In this document: positions 53,766 to 61,895 of the stretch, in pieces | Numbering within the stretch: the stretch's first letter is position 1 | Layout: each line of letters opens with the position of its first letter | Assembly: GCA_030692765.1 (NCBI GenBank) | Contig: JAUYUB010000001.1 | Span: 1 to 64,000, forward strand | Source: Sulfuricurvum sp. | GTDB taxonomy: Bacteria > Campylobacterota > Campylobacteria > Campylobacterales > Sulfurimonadaceae | Reading direction: 5' to 3' | DNA length: 64,000 nucleotides | Translations under genes and position numbers: made by a program | Notes under the pieces: model-generated | The model's input: the letters and a program-made list of their open reading frames with translations, nothing else | Told to the model about the DNA's origin: nothing | Database searches by the model: none

Positions 53766-54110
53766 CTATTCTTCCATCTCCAAACTCATCAACATCATAT
53801 CTTCGCCATCAACGACCTGAATATCAATGCTTTGACACACGGGGCACAGATAATGTGGCTGATCCAATACACTCTCTTTTTGACAATCGGTACACCTAAT
53901 CACCAGCGGTTGTAGGATCATCACAAATTCGGCATTGGTACAAACTGTTTGGTCTTTAAAGGTATCAAACGCGGTTTCCAGCAAATGGGGTTCAACTCCG
54001 CTGTATTGTCCTATTTTGACCACTACTTTGGTAACGCTCGTAGCTTTGTTGCTCCTTGCTAGTTCTTCGCATTGATCGATCAATGCCTGTACGATCGAGT
54101 ATTCATGCAT
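53766..54110 (-). CDS. hypA: Hydrogenase nickel incorporation protein HypA
   Basis: The 114-residue protein passes nickel to the hydrogenase large subunit with HypB. It starts MHEYSIVQALID, with the nickel-binding His2-Glu3. The zinc site is CTDCQKE (about 74) and YLCPVC (about 88). It is the last gene of the hydrogenase operon; its start overlaps the hypE end by 1 nt. About 209 nt of AT-rich sequence without an ORF follow. Confidence 0.96.
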   Translation of the reverse strand: MHEYSIVQALIDQCEELARSNKATSVTKVVVKIGQYSGVEPHLLETAFDTFKDQTVCTNAEFVMILQPLVIRCTDCQKESVLDQPHYLCPVCQSIDIQVVDGEDMMLMSLEMEE

Positions 54111-55108
54111 CAGCAGATCCTAGGTAGCAGCTCGCCCTTGGGACGCTCAAGATAACGCGAACTTCCCCAGGGCGATTTTAGTATCACCCGTTTTGCTTTG
54201 TGCCTCGTTACCTTTCCTATAATCGAAGCATTCGCACACATGTTGAATCGATGCAATATTTCGATTGCTCTTTTGGCATCCGATGGATGAATGGCCAGAA
54301 TAAATGTCCCTTCATTGGCAAACTCGAACGGTTCCATCCCCAAAAGTTCGCAAATCCCCCGTACCTCATCACAAACCTCAACCGTCTGCTCCTCTATTTC
54401 GATGCATACATCACTCGCTACCGCCCACTCGTTTAATACCGCTGCGACACCTCCGCGCGTTGCATCACGCATGGCACGTATGCCAATATTTTCACCGATC
54501 AATGCCTCAACAGCCGGCCATAAGGTGGCGCAATCGCTACATAAAGCACTTTCTAGGTCAATTCCCTCACGAGAAGCCAGTATAGTTGCTCCATGCGTAC
54601 CGATATCACGTGAGACGATGATAATGTCGTCTTCTTGGATATTATGCGCTGAGAGCCCTTCTAGAACTATCTCACCGATCCCTGAGGTATTGATAAAGAG
54701 TTGATCAACAGAGCCTTTTGGAACGACTTTGGTATCACCACAGACAATTTTAGCTCCACTGTGAGAAAGCTCATCTTTCATAGAGAGTACAATGCGTTCT
54801 AATACCTCATATGAAAGACCTTCTTCGATGATAAATGCACAGCTGAGGTACAGCGGTCGAGCACCCATCATGGCCAGATCATTGAGTGTCCCTGCAACGG
54901 CAATTTTACCGATATCACCGCCATTGAAAAACAAAGGGGTCACCGTATAGCTGTCGGTTGTAAAAGCGATCTTGCCGTTTATCTCCAAAACCGCCGCATC
55001 TTCACTGAGCAACAAAATATCATTGGAGAAATGGCGATAGAAGAGATCACGGATAAGGCTGTCCATCTCTTCCCCCCCTCCCCCTTGCGAAAGCTGTAAT
55101 CGCTTCAT
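54110..55108 (-). CDS. hypE: Carbamoyl dehydratase HypE
   Basis: The 332-residue enzyme turns the carbamoyl group into the cyanide ligand of the NiFe site. The start at 55106-55108 overlaps the hypD stop as ATGA; an upstream in-frame extension is rejected. The N-terminal LSQGGGGEEM matches the HypE glycine motif and is encoded by a G5-A-G7 tract (55072-55084). The active C-terminal cysteine is the last residue (LLPRIC). ATP-binding motifs such as VAGTLNDLAMMGA are present. Confidence 0.96.
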   Translation of the reverse strand: MKRLQLSQGGGGEEMDSLIRDLFYRHFSNDILLLSEDAAVLEINGKIAFTTDSYTVTPLFFNGGDIGKIAVAGTLNDLAMMGARPLYLSCAFIIEEGLSYEVLERIVLSMKDELSHSGAKIVCGDTKVVPKGSVDQLFINTSGIGEIVLEGLSAHNIQEDDIIIVSRDIGTHGATILASREGIDLESALCSDCATLWPAVEALIGENIGIRAMRDATRGGVAAVLNEWAVASDVCIEIEEQTVEVCDEVRGICELLGMEPFEFANEGTFILAIHPSDAKRAIEILHRFNMCANASIIGKVTRHKAKRVILKSPWGSSRYLERPKGELLPRIC

Positions 55109-56223
55109 AAAGCACTCCCATAACGATAATAGGCATTGCATGAACCCTCTGAGCTTACCATACAGCTTCCAAGCGGAGAATTGGGGGTACATGCCGTACC
55201 AAATACCGTGCACTCTATGGGTTTTGCCAACCCTTTTAGTATCGAGCCGCAGATACAGAGTTTATGATCGTCGATGGGTTCATAAGAGAGAACTTGCGAA
55301 AACACAACTTCAGCATCAAAATGAGCATATTCATCGCGCAATCTTAATGCGCTGTGAGCAATATCTCCAAGACCGCGCCATCGAAAGTTCTCTCGTACCG
55401 ACATGGTTTCGTCAATCATCGCCTGAGCTTTGTGATTTCCCCCCTGCGTAACGGCACGGCTGTATTGCACCTCTACTTCACTGCGGTTTTCGTTTTTTTG
55501 ACCGATAATTTTAAGAATCCCTTCCATCACATCCACCGGCTCAAAACCACTGACAACCACAGGTGTGCCGTAACGCTTAGCGATAGGTTCATAGATCTGT
55601 GATCCCGTAATGACACTCACGTGTGAGGGGCCGATAAACGCATCGATACGGTTTTGGGAATCATCCATGATAGCACAAACGGCAGGAGGGACAAGAACAT
55701 GGTTGATATGAAAATAGAGGTTGTGAAGATTCTCCTGATCGGCTCTTAAAATCACAGCCGCTGTCATAGGGGTCGTCGTCTCAAAACCGATGGCAAAAAA
55801 AATGACGTTTTTGGTCGGATTCTCTCGGGCTATCTTCAATGCATCCATAGGCGAATACAGCGGTCGTATATCATAGCCATTAGCGCGCTCCTGTACCAAT
55901 GAGCTCTGTGATCCGGGGACACGTATCATATCTCCCAGTGTCAGAAGAATCGTATCGCTCATACGTGCCAATGCTATCGCCTGATCAATCCGCTCTTTTG
56001 GCATGATGCACACAGGACATCCGGGACCGTGGATAAATTCTATCATCTGGGGCAGGAGCTGTTTGAGGCCGTACTTCATGATGGTGTGGGTATGCCCGCC
56101 ACACACTTCCATGATCTTCAGCGGTTGAGAGAGTTTGAGCGCTTCTTGATGGATCTTATGTGACAGTGCTCTGATAGTCTGAGGATGACGGAAGATGTCA
56201 AAAAGCGCTTTATCGTCCTGCAT
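55105..56223 (-). CDS. hypD: Hydrogenase formation protein HypD
   Basis: The 372-residue [4Fe-4S] protein is the scaffold with HypC on which the Fe(CN)2CO unit is built. MEVCGGHTHTIMKYG (about 38-52) and FIHGPGCPVCIMPK (about 64-77) hold active cysteines. FFAIGFETTTPMTA and the C-terminal Cys-rich segment (KLCICGSILKG, FGTACTP) complete the family pattern. It overlaps hypE by 4 nt and follows hypC by 2 nt. Confidence 0.97.
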   Translation of the reverse strand: MQDDKALFDIFRHPQTIRALSHKIHQEALKLSQPLKIMEVCGGHTHTIMKYGLKQLLPQMIEFIHGPGCPVCIMPKERIDQAIALARMSDTILLTLGDMIRVPGSQSSLVQERANGYDIRPLYSPMDALKIARENPTKNVIFFAIGFETTTPMTAAVILRADQENLHNLYFHINHVLVPPAVCAIMDDSQNRIDAFIGPSHVSVITGSQIYEPIAKRYGTPVVVSGFEPVDVMEGILKIIGQKNENRSEVEVQYSRAVTQGGNHKAQAMIDETMSVRENFRWRGLGDIAHSALRLRDEYAHFDAEVVFSQVLSYEPIDDHKLCICGSILKGLAKPIECTVFGTACTPNSPLGSCMVSSEGSCNAYYRYGSAL

Positions 56224-56225
56224 TC

Positions 56226-56510
56226 TTATAAGCTCCGATTAGAGCAATGGTCATCTTGGTCAATCAACGCTTTGCGTTCTTCCTCGTCCATGGCGATAAT
56301 CATCTGCTCATAGACCTTGAGACTCTCCAGTGCGTCCTCGTGGTCGATCTTGCCCATCGCAAAACCGATATGGATCAACACGTAGTCGCCAATGGCTGCC
56401 TCATCACTCATCAGATCCAAGCTCACTTTTCGCCGTACGCCCATCGTATCAACCGTTGCCATGTTATCCTCGTCTATCTCAACGATTTTTGAGGGGATAG
56501 AGAGACACAT
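56226..56510 (-). CDS. hypC: Hydrogenase maturation chaperone HypC
   Basis: The 94-residue chaperone starts MCLSIPSKIVEI, with the essential Cys2 that holds the iron unit. VDTMGVRRKVSLDLM and IGDYVLIHIGFAMGKID are standard. The C-terminus is longer and acidic. Its ATG overlaps the hypB stop by 1 nt (TGATG), so translation is coupled. Confidence 0.96.
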   Translation of the reverse strand: MCLSIPSKIVEIDEDNMATVDTMGVRRKVSLDLMSDEAAIGDYVLIHIGFAMGKIDHEDALESLKVYEQMIIAMDEEERKALIDQDDHCSNRSL

Positions 56511-57298
56511 CAGCTTCTCATACTTTTTTTGAAACTAATCCACTGTATGACGTTTTGGATGCTTTTAGGGTCTTTGATCGAGACTTCTATAATGTCCACA
56601 GAGGGTTTGATCTTGCGTGCTTGTTCTTTGGCATGCGCCATGTCAAAATTGATATAGGGGAGCAGATCGCACTTGGTGATAAGCACTAAATCTGCGGTAC
56701 GAAACATCACAGGGTATTTTTCAACTTTGTCCTCTCCCTCAGGGACAGATACGAGAACGATGTTGAGATGCGCACCCACATCGTAACTCGCTGGACAGAC
56801 CAGATTACCGACATTTTCAACAAAACAGACCTCAAGGTCTGCAATGGGAAGTTCATGCAATGCATGATGGACCATAAACGCATCGAGATGGCAGGCACTT
56901 CCGGTTTGGATCTGATGTGCAGGGATTCCTTTTGCTCGGATACGATCGGCATCGCGCGATGTCTCCAAATCACCCTCAATGACTCCAAATTTAAAAGGTG
57001 CAGCATCGGCAATGGCTTCCAAAAGAGCGGTTTTACCGCTGCCGGGACTGCTCATCAAGTTAATAGCAAGGACACCATGAGACTCAAAGTGCTCTCGATT
57101 ATGATCCGCTTCATGATCGTTTTTTGCCAATATCTTAGTAATAACCGAAATTGTTTTAGGATCGTTGAGCTGTGGATTGTGGTGCAATGTCTCGTGCATA
57201 TGGTGATGATGTCCGTGGTCATGGTCATGATGATGGTGCTCATTATGATCGTAATGATGATCCATATCCGTGATTGAACAGCCGCAGTCTTTGCACAT
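56510..57298 (-). CDS. hypB: Hydrogenase nickel GTPase HypB with His-rich nickel store
   Basis: The 262-residue GTPase inserts nickel. The N-terminus has CKDCGCS (residues 2-8) followed by a His-rich region with 16 His between 14 and 40, able to store nickel. The P-loop is in LMSSPGSGKTALLEA, with VIEGDLETSRDADRI, VENVGNLVCPA and ITKCDLLPY as GTPase and metal-site motifs. It follows hypF after a gap holding a palindromic repeat. Confidence 0.97.
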   Translation of the reverse strand: MCKDCGCSITDMDHHYDHNEHHHHDHDHGHHHHMHETLHHNPQLNDPKTISVITKILAKNDHEADHNREHFESHGVLAINLMSSPGSGKTALLEAIADAAPFKFGVIEGDLETSRDADRIRAKGIPAHQIQTGSACHLDAFMVHHALHELPIADLEVCFVENVGNLVCPASYDVGAHLNIVLVSVPEGEDKVEKYPVMFRTADLVLITKCDLLPYINFDMAHAKEQARKIKPSVDIIEVSIKDPKSIQNVIQWISFKKSMRS

Positions 57299-57335
57299 AG
57301 TGATTTCCTCGATTTGTTATCATAAACTTTTTTTT

Positions 57336-57399
57336 CGTTCGTGGTGAGCTTGTCGAACCATGAATGAAAACACCCTTCGACGGGCTCAGGGCGAACGGA
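57336..57399. repeat. REP/REPIN-like imperfect hairpin between hypF and hypB
   Basis: Two related units face each other: GTTCGTGGTGAGCTTGTCG continuing to AACC (57337-57360), and CCCTTCGACGGGCTCAGGGC continuing to GAACGG (57373-57398). Each unit is itself a small palindrome (GTTCG...CGAAC; TTCG...CGAA), and the two pair imperfectly over about 25 bases. The core TGAGCnnGTCGAA is a widespread bacterial repeat. It is the only such copy I found in the window. Confidence 0.65.
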
Positions 57400-57414
57400 A
57401 CCATATTATAAACA

Positions 57415-59655
57415 TTAAAGGTTATAAATACCCCACCATGCTTGACCAAGCGCGATGGAGCCGTCATTGAGTGGCGTTTTTTGCTGAAAATAGAAGTCTC
57501 GATCACCTAGTGAGCGTTGGAGTCTTTCCATGAGCACACGGTTTTGAAAGACTCCTCCCGACACGACGATCGGTAAATGACTGTATTGGTTGGCAAAACT
57601 GTGAATGATTGCATCCACCGTAGCGATAAATCGGCTGGCGATAATCCGTTTTGCTTCTTCTTTATCCGACATGGACGATTCGAGATCAATAATCTGCTGT
57701 ATCATGAGTGCAACATCCACTTGCTCTCCCACGATATGAAAGTCAAAGGGCTCACAGATCGTATTATCAACGTATTTTTCCATCATCAGTCCTGCTTGCG
57801 CTTCATATTCCAGCATTTGAACAAAGCCTCCCAGACTCGCGACACCGTCAAACAGCCGCCCCATAGAACTGCACATTGGAGAATTAAGTTTTTTAGACCA
57901 CATATAATGCAACTGGGCTATCTCATGCGGTAAAAATGCGTCTACTGCAGGAGATGAGAGTGATAAAACCTCATCAAGCGTATGCGATTCGAACAGCAAT
58001 GAGAGGGCAATACGGCGAGGTTCTTTGATCGCACGCTCACCACCCAGCAAGGCAAAAGGTCTCAACCAGCCTATACGCTCAAAGGAATGGGCATCCGCAA
58101 TCATCACCTCTCCCCCCCACAGCGTTTTATCTCCACCATATCCCGTCCCGTCGAACCCAAATCCTAGAACTTTTTGGGTCAATGAATGTTCGGCCATACA
58201 GGCTAATATATGGGCATAATGGTGTTGAATCGCGTGATGTTGATAGTTGTGTTCCAATGCGTAGCGGGTTGAATAATAGTTGGGGTGCAAATCATGCATT
58301 ATCACAATTTTTTCACTGGGATAAAACCGCTCAAACGTATGGATGGTACGCTCAAAATATTCCTGCGTCCCAATGGTTTCTAAGTCTCCAATATGACCGC
58401 TTAGAACGAGGTTGTCTCCAGAAGCAATCGCAACCGCATTTTTTTGGTGTGCACCAAGAGCTAAAATACGTTTAGACATTGTTTTTTGAATTTGGCTTGT
58501 GTAGGGTGTATGGCCCCTACCCATACGCAACATCACTGTTTTACCATCGACCGCTTGAACAACAGAATCATCCACAGCGTTTACGATCACACGGTTATGA
58601 TTAATAATCCCACCCAAAGCATTTCCAAAACATGCAATAACTTCTTTGGAGCGAATCATAATCGGTTCATCGCTCACATTGGCACTTGTGACAATAAGGG
58701 GGAAATTGATGATGTCAAATAGCAACCGATGCAACGATGTATAGGGGAGAAAGACACCCATACGATTCAATTCTGGGGCAATTTTCACCGAAAGGTTTGT
58801 TGAACTTTTTTTGTCTACGATGACTATGGGTTTGATGGTATCATCTATTAATTGTTCTTCATATTTATTAATATAAGAATATTTATGAGCCTCTTGAAGC
58901 GAATCAAACATCACCGCTAATGGCTTGCTGGGACGATGTTTAATACGACGCAGTTCTTTTACCGCCTGATCATTGGTGGCATCGCACAGCAGGTTAAATC
59001 CGCCCAACCCCTTAAGTGCAATAATTTTTCCCGATGCAAGCATTTCTGCAGCCAGGCCAATGGGATCACCCTCTATCATAGAACCCTCTCCATCCATAAA
59101 TGAGAGACTTGGCCCACAATCAGGGCAACAAATCGGTTGGGCATGATAACGACGTGAATTGGGATCCAGATATTCAAGCCGACATGCATCACACATACTA
59201 AAATGCTTCATAGAGGTACGTACGCGGTCATAGGGAGGGATTTGCATGATGGTATATCTCGGACCGCAATGGCAGCAATTGATAAATGGATATCCGTATC
59301 GCCGATCAGCGGGATCGTGCATCTCTCTCTCACATTGGGCACACAGTGCAGTATCCACTGGAATTGCCGTATTTCCATCACCCTGCTGACTTTTACGTAT
59401 CTCAAAATCAGTGTAGTGCCCTGTATCGATCATAACTCTATGCATCGTATCAATACGAGCGCCCATAGGAAGATTATGGTGTAATGCATTTATAAACGGC
59501 TCTAGATCATTACCTTGTACTTCGACAACTGCTCCATCGACTGTATTGGCAACAAATCCGGCGAGATGATGACGTTTGGCTTCCCGATACACAAACGGGC
59601 GAAACCCAACCCCTTGTACCAATCCTGCGATTTCCAGTCGCAATGACTGCATCAT
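57415..59655 (-). CDS. hypF: Carbamoyltransferase HypF
   Basis: The 746-residue enzyme makes the carbamoyl group for the cyanide ligands. In order it has an acylphosphatase domain (VQGVGFRPFVYREAKRH, about 13), two zinc-finger motifs (CAQCEREMHDPADRR and CDACRLEYLDPNSRR with their CCHC/CCPDC partners), a YrdC-like domain (ALKGLGGFNLLCDATND), and a Kae1-like domain (HHYAHILACMAEH, GFGFDGTGYGGD, VSGGVFQNRVLMERL). It overlaps the protease gene by 4 nt. Confidence 0.97.
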   Translation of the reverse strand: MMQSLRLEIAGLVQGVGFRPFVYREAKRHHLAGFVANTVDGAVVEVQGNDLEPFINALHHNLPMGARIDTMHRVMIDTGHYTDFEIRKSQQGDGNTAIPVDTALCAQCEREMHDPADRRYGYPFINCCHCGPRYTIMQIPPYDRVRTSMKHFSMCDACRLEYLDPNSRRYHAQPICCPDCGPSLSFMDGEGSMIEGDPIGLAAEMLASGKIIALKGLGGFNLLCDATNDQAVKELRRIKHRPSKPLAVMFDSLQEAHKYSYINKYEEQLIDDTIKPIVIVDKKSSTNLSVKIAPELNRMGVFLPYTSLHRLLFDIINFPLIVTSANVSDEPIMIRSKEVIACFGNALGGIINHNRVIVNAVDDSVVQAVDGKTVMLRMGRGHTPYTSQIQKTMSKRILALGAHQKNAVAIASGDNLVLSGHIGDLETIGTQEYFERTIHTFERFYPSEKIVIMHDLHPNYYSTRYALEHNYQHHAIQHHYAHILACMAEHSLTQKVLGFGFDGTGYGGDKTLWGGEVMIADAHSFERIGWLRPFALLGGERAIKEPRRIALSLLFESHTLDEVLSLSSPAVDAFLPHEIAQLHYMWSKKLNSPMCSSMGRLFDGVASLGGFVQMLEYEAQAGLMMEKYVDNTICEPFDFHIVGEQVDVALMIQQIIDLESSMSDKEEAKRIIASRFIATVDAIIHSFANQYSHLPIVVSGGVFQNRVLMERLQRSLGDRDFYFQQKTPLNDGSIALGQAWWGIYNL

Positions 59656-60191
59656 CGATCAACCTTTGGATCACGATAAGAGTCTATGATCCCATCCAGG
59701 GATCGTAAATCATCATTGGGTGTTACGGTGATCCCTGTCTCTTCCACTATTTTGAGGAGAGTTTGGATAAATGGACCAAATTGTTCTTTGACTGTAGGGC
59801 TTAAATCCATCGCAACGGTGTGTATGTCCCAGGGAATGATCCCCAGAACGCTGATGCGTGCCCTCTCATCCATCAAAGACGCAAGCTCGATCATTTGGGT
59901 AACTTCTACCTCATGAACCGTTTTACGTGTATCTCCAAGCCCCAGAAGTACCTCCGAGGGGAGATGATAAATAGTTCCTGCCGCTTCGTCGGTTGAAAGG
60001 GTATCAAGGATAATCACCTGATCATAATGGGTAAAATAGCGCATCAGATTAAATCCAAGCGTCCCCCCGTCAATGATGTCGATTGCAGGTTCAAACCCGT
60101 AGTTTATTTCCAGATACTTAGCCGCATAAACCCCTATCCCATCATCACAAAAGAGGATGTTTCCCACCCCGATGACTGCGATACTGCTCAT
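59652..60191 (-). CDS. Hydrogenase maturation protease (HyaD/HupD-like)
   Basis: The 179-residue endopeptidase trims the large subunit after nickel insertion. VIGVGNILFCDDGIGVYAAK has the nickel-sensing Asp, with DIIDGGTLGFNL and VHEVEVTQM following. It sits directly after the large subunit (9 nt), whose C-terminal tail is its expected substrate. Confidence 0.93.
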   Translation of the reverse strand: MSSIAVIGVGNILFCDDGIGVYAAKYLEINYGFEPAIDIIDGGTLGFNLMRYFTHYDQVIILDTLSTDEAAGTIYHLPSEVLLGLGDTRKTVHEVEVTQMIELASLMDERARISVLGIIPWDIHTVAMDLSPTVKEQFGPFIQTLLKIVEETGITVTPNDDLRSLDGIIDSYRDPKVDR

Positions 60192-60200
60192 GTTATTCGC

Positions 60201-61895
60201 CTATACAGAACAAACGGTCTGTATTTTGTAGTGTGAGAGTTCACGGCCTTTGGTATCGATCACATGAACCGCACACGCCAAACACGGATCAAATGAGTGG
60301 ACAACCCGTAAGACTTCCAGCGGACGTGAGGGATCACTCAATTTGACCCCTATGAGTGCCTCTTCATACGGTCCGCGCTGACCCGTTGCGTCTTTGGGCG
60401 ATGCGTTCCATGTTGTGGGTGCGACGACTTGATAATTAGCAACTTTAGCTTCTTCGATACGGACAAAATGGCTCAAAATTCCTCTAGGTACTTCGAAAAT
60501 TCCTGCCCCCTTGGTGGTTTTCGGCATCTCCTCAAAAACATACTTCGTCCACGTCGTCTCATCGTAATATTTGATATTTTCGATCAATTCACTCATAAAA
60601 TCAAAGAGATAATCACAGCAAATCTGAGCTTCTATCGCACGAGCCGCATTGCGCCCCACACTGCTGGAAAAATCGATCAGTTTCATCCCAGTCTCGCTCA
60701 TAAAACGGTCCATATAGGGTTTGATCACTGGAGAGTTTTTCACTGCACCCACGATCATACGCGCAACGGGACCCACTTCCATCACTTTGCCCTCATAGCG
60801 CGGCGCTTTTACCCAGCTGTATTTTCCCTCGGATTTAAGAGTTCCGTCTTCATTTAAATCGGTATAAAATGGGGTGCTGTCTTGATCGTATGGCGAACAT
60901 GGCTTATCGCTTTCATACCACGCTCGTGAAGCCTCTTCGGTAATTTTTTCAGGATCAAACGCCTCTACCGCATCAAAATCATGCCCCGTGATGACACCGC
61001 CCTCAAATAGCTGGTTTTTGTTAGGCAAACGGTATCCGCCACAACACAAAAAGTTCCCGCTTCCGCGTCCTTCACCGCGCTGTATAGATTCTCCATACGC
61101 CTTGACCACCATTTTGATATCAGGGATATAGGCACGTTCTAAAAACTCCCTGACCTCTTTGATAATAAACATAAAATCATTGAGCCGTTGGGGGTTGAGC
61201 ATATCGGCAACACTCGTCACCCCGCCTACCACGAGATTTTGGGGATGTGGTGTCTTACCTGCAAAAATAGCGATCGCTTTGGAGATGTCGTGCTGGATGC
61301 GCAGAGCTTCGAGGTAATGGTTCATGTGCACCAGATTCTCTTCAGGACTTAGCCGATACGTCTCATGTCCCCAATAGCCGTTTGAAAACAGCCCCAAACG
61401 CCCTGCTTTGACAAAACTGCCCAGTTTCTCTTTGACACTTTCTAAATGTCCCTCAGAGTTACGATACGGATTCTCGTGATACAGTTGTGCCATCGTGACC
61501 GCTTTTGCGCAATCGGCTTGCAGCGCGCTGGTAATGTCCACAAAATCAAGAGAGTGCAGATGGTAATAATGGATAATATGATCTTGTACAAATAGGGCTA
61601 AAGTGACAAGATTACGAATGATCTCGGCATTTTTGGGGATAGTGATCGAGTAGGCGTCTTCAACGGCACTGATGGAGGCACGATAATGAACATTGGTACA
61701 TACACCGCATATGCGCTGTGCAATCAGCCCGATATCTCTTGGATCTCGCCCTTTTAAAATGATTTCTATACCTCTAAAAAGCTGTCCTGAAGCCCATGCT
61801 TCAGTGACAACATTATCCTCATCTACTTCTACTTCGATACGCAGATGCCCTTCGATACGGGTAACGGGGTCGATGACTATTTTATTCTTACTCAT
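60201..61895 (-). CDS. NiFe hydrogenase large subunit
   Basis: The subunit (564 residues from the ATG at 61893-61895, with AAGGA six nt upstream) carries the NiFe site. Nickel is held by RICGVC (Cys63, Cys66) near the start and DPCLACAVH (Cys538, Cys541) near the end. The 20-residue tail after His544 is removed by the protease. The start overlaps the small-subunit stop by 8 nt. Absence of an export partner signal suggests a cytoplasmic enzyme, as in group 2 hydrogenases. Confidence 0.96.
   Translation of the reverse strand: MSKNKIVIDPVTRIEGHLRIEVEVDEDNVVTEAWASGQLFRGIEIILKGRDPRDIGLIAQRICGVCTNVHYRASISAVEDAYSITIPKNAEIIRNLVTLALFVQDHIIHYYHLHSLDFVDITSALQADCAKAVTMAQLYHENPYRNSEGHLESVKEKLGSFVKAGRLGLFSNGYWGHETYRLSPEENLVHMNHYLEALRIQHDISKAIAIFAGKTPHPQNLVVGGVTSVADMLNPQRLNDFMFIIKEVREFLERAYIPDIKMVVKAYGESIQRGEGRGSGNFLCCGGYRLPNKNQLFEGGVITGHDFDAVEAFDPEKITEEASRAWYESDKPCSPYDQDSTPFYTDLNEDGTLKSEGKYSWVKAPRYEGKVMEVGPVARMIVGAVKNSPVIKPYMDRFMSETGMKLIDFSSSVGRNAARAIEAQICCDYLFDFMSELIENIKYYDETTWTKYVFEEMPKTTKGAGIFEVPRGILSHFVRIEEAKVANYQVVAPTTWNASPKDATGQRGPYEEALIGVKLSDPSRPLEVLRVVHSFDPCLACAVHVIDTKGRELSHYKIQTVCSV

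Noticed and set aside
55109-55213. N-terminal extension of HypE by 35 residues
   Set aside because: The extension lies within hypD in another frame. The ATG overlapping the hypD stop gives the standard HypE N-terminus.
57243-57506. 87-codon minus-strand ORF between hypB and hypF
   Set aside because: It runs through the end of hypF, the palindromic repeat and the start of hypB in another frame; the product has no recognisable motif and no ribosome site.
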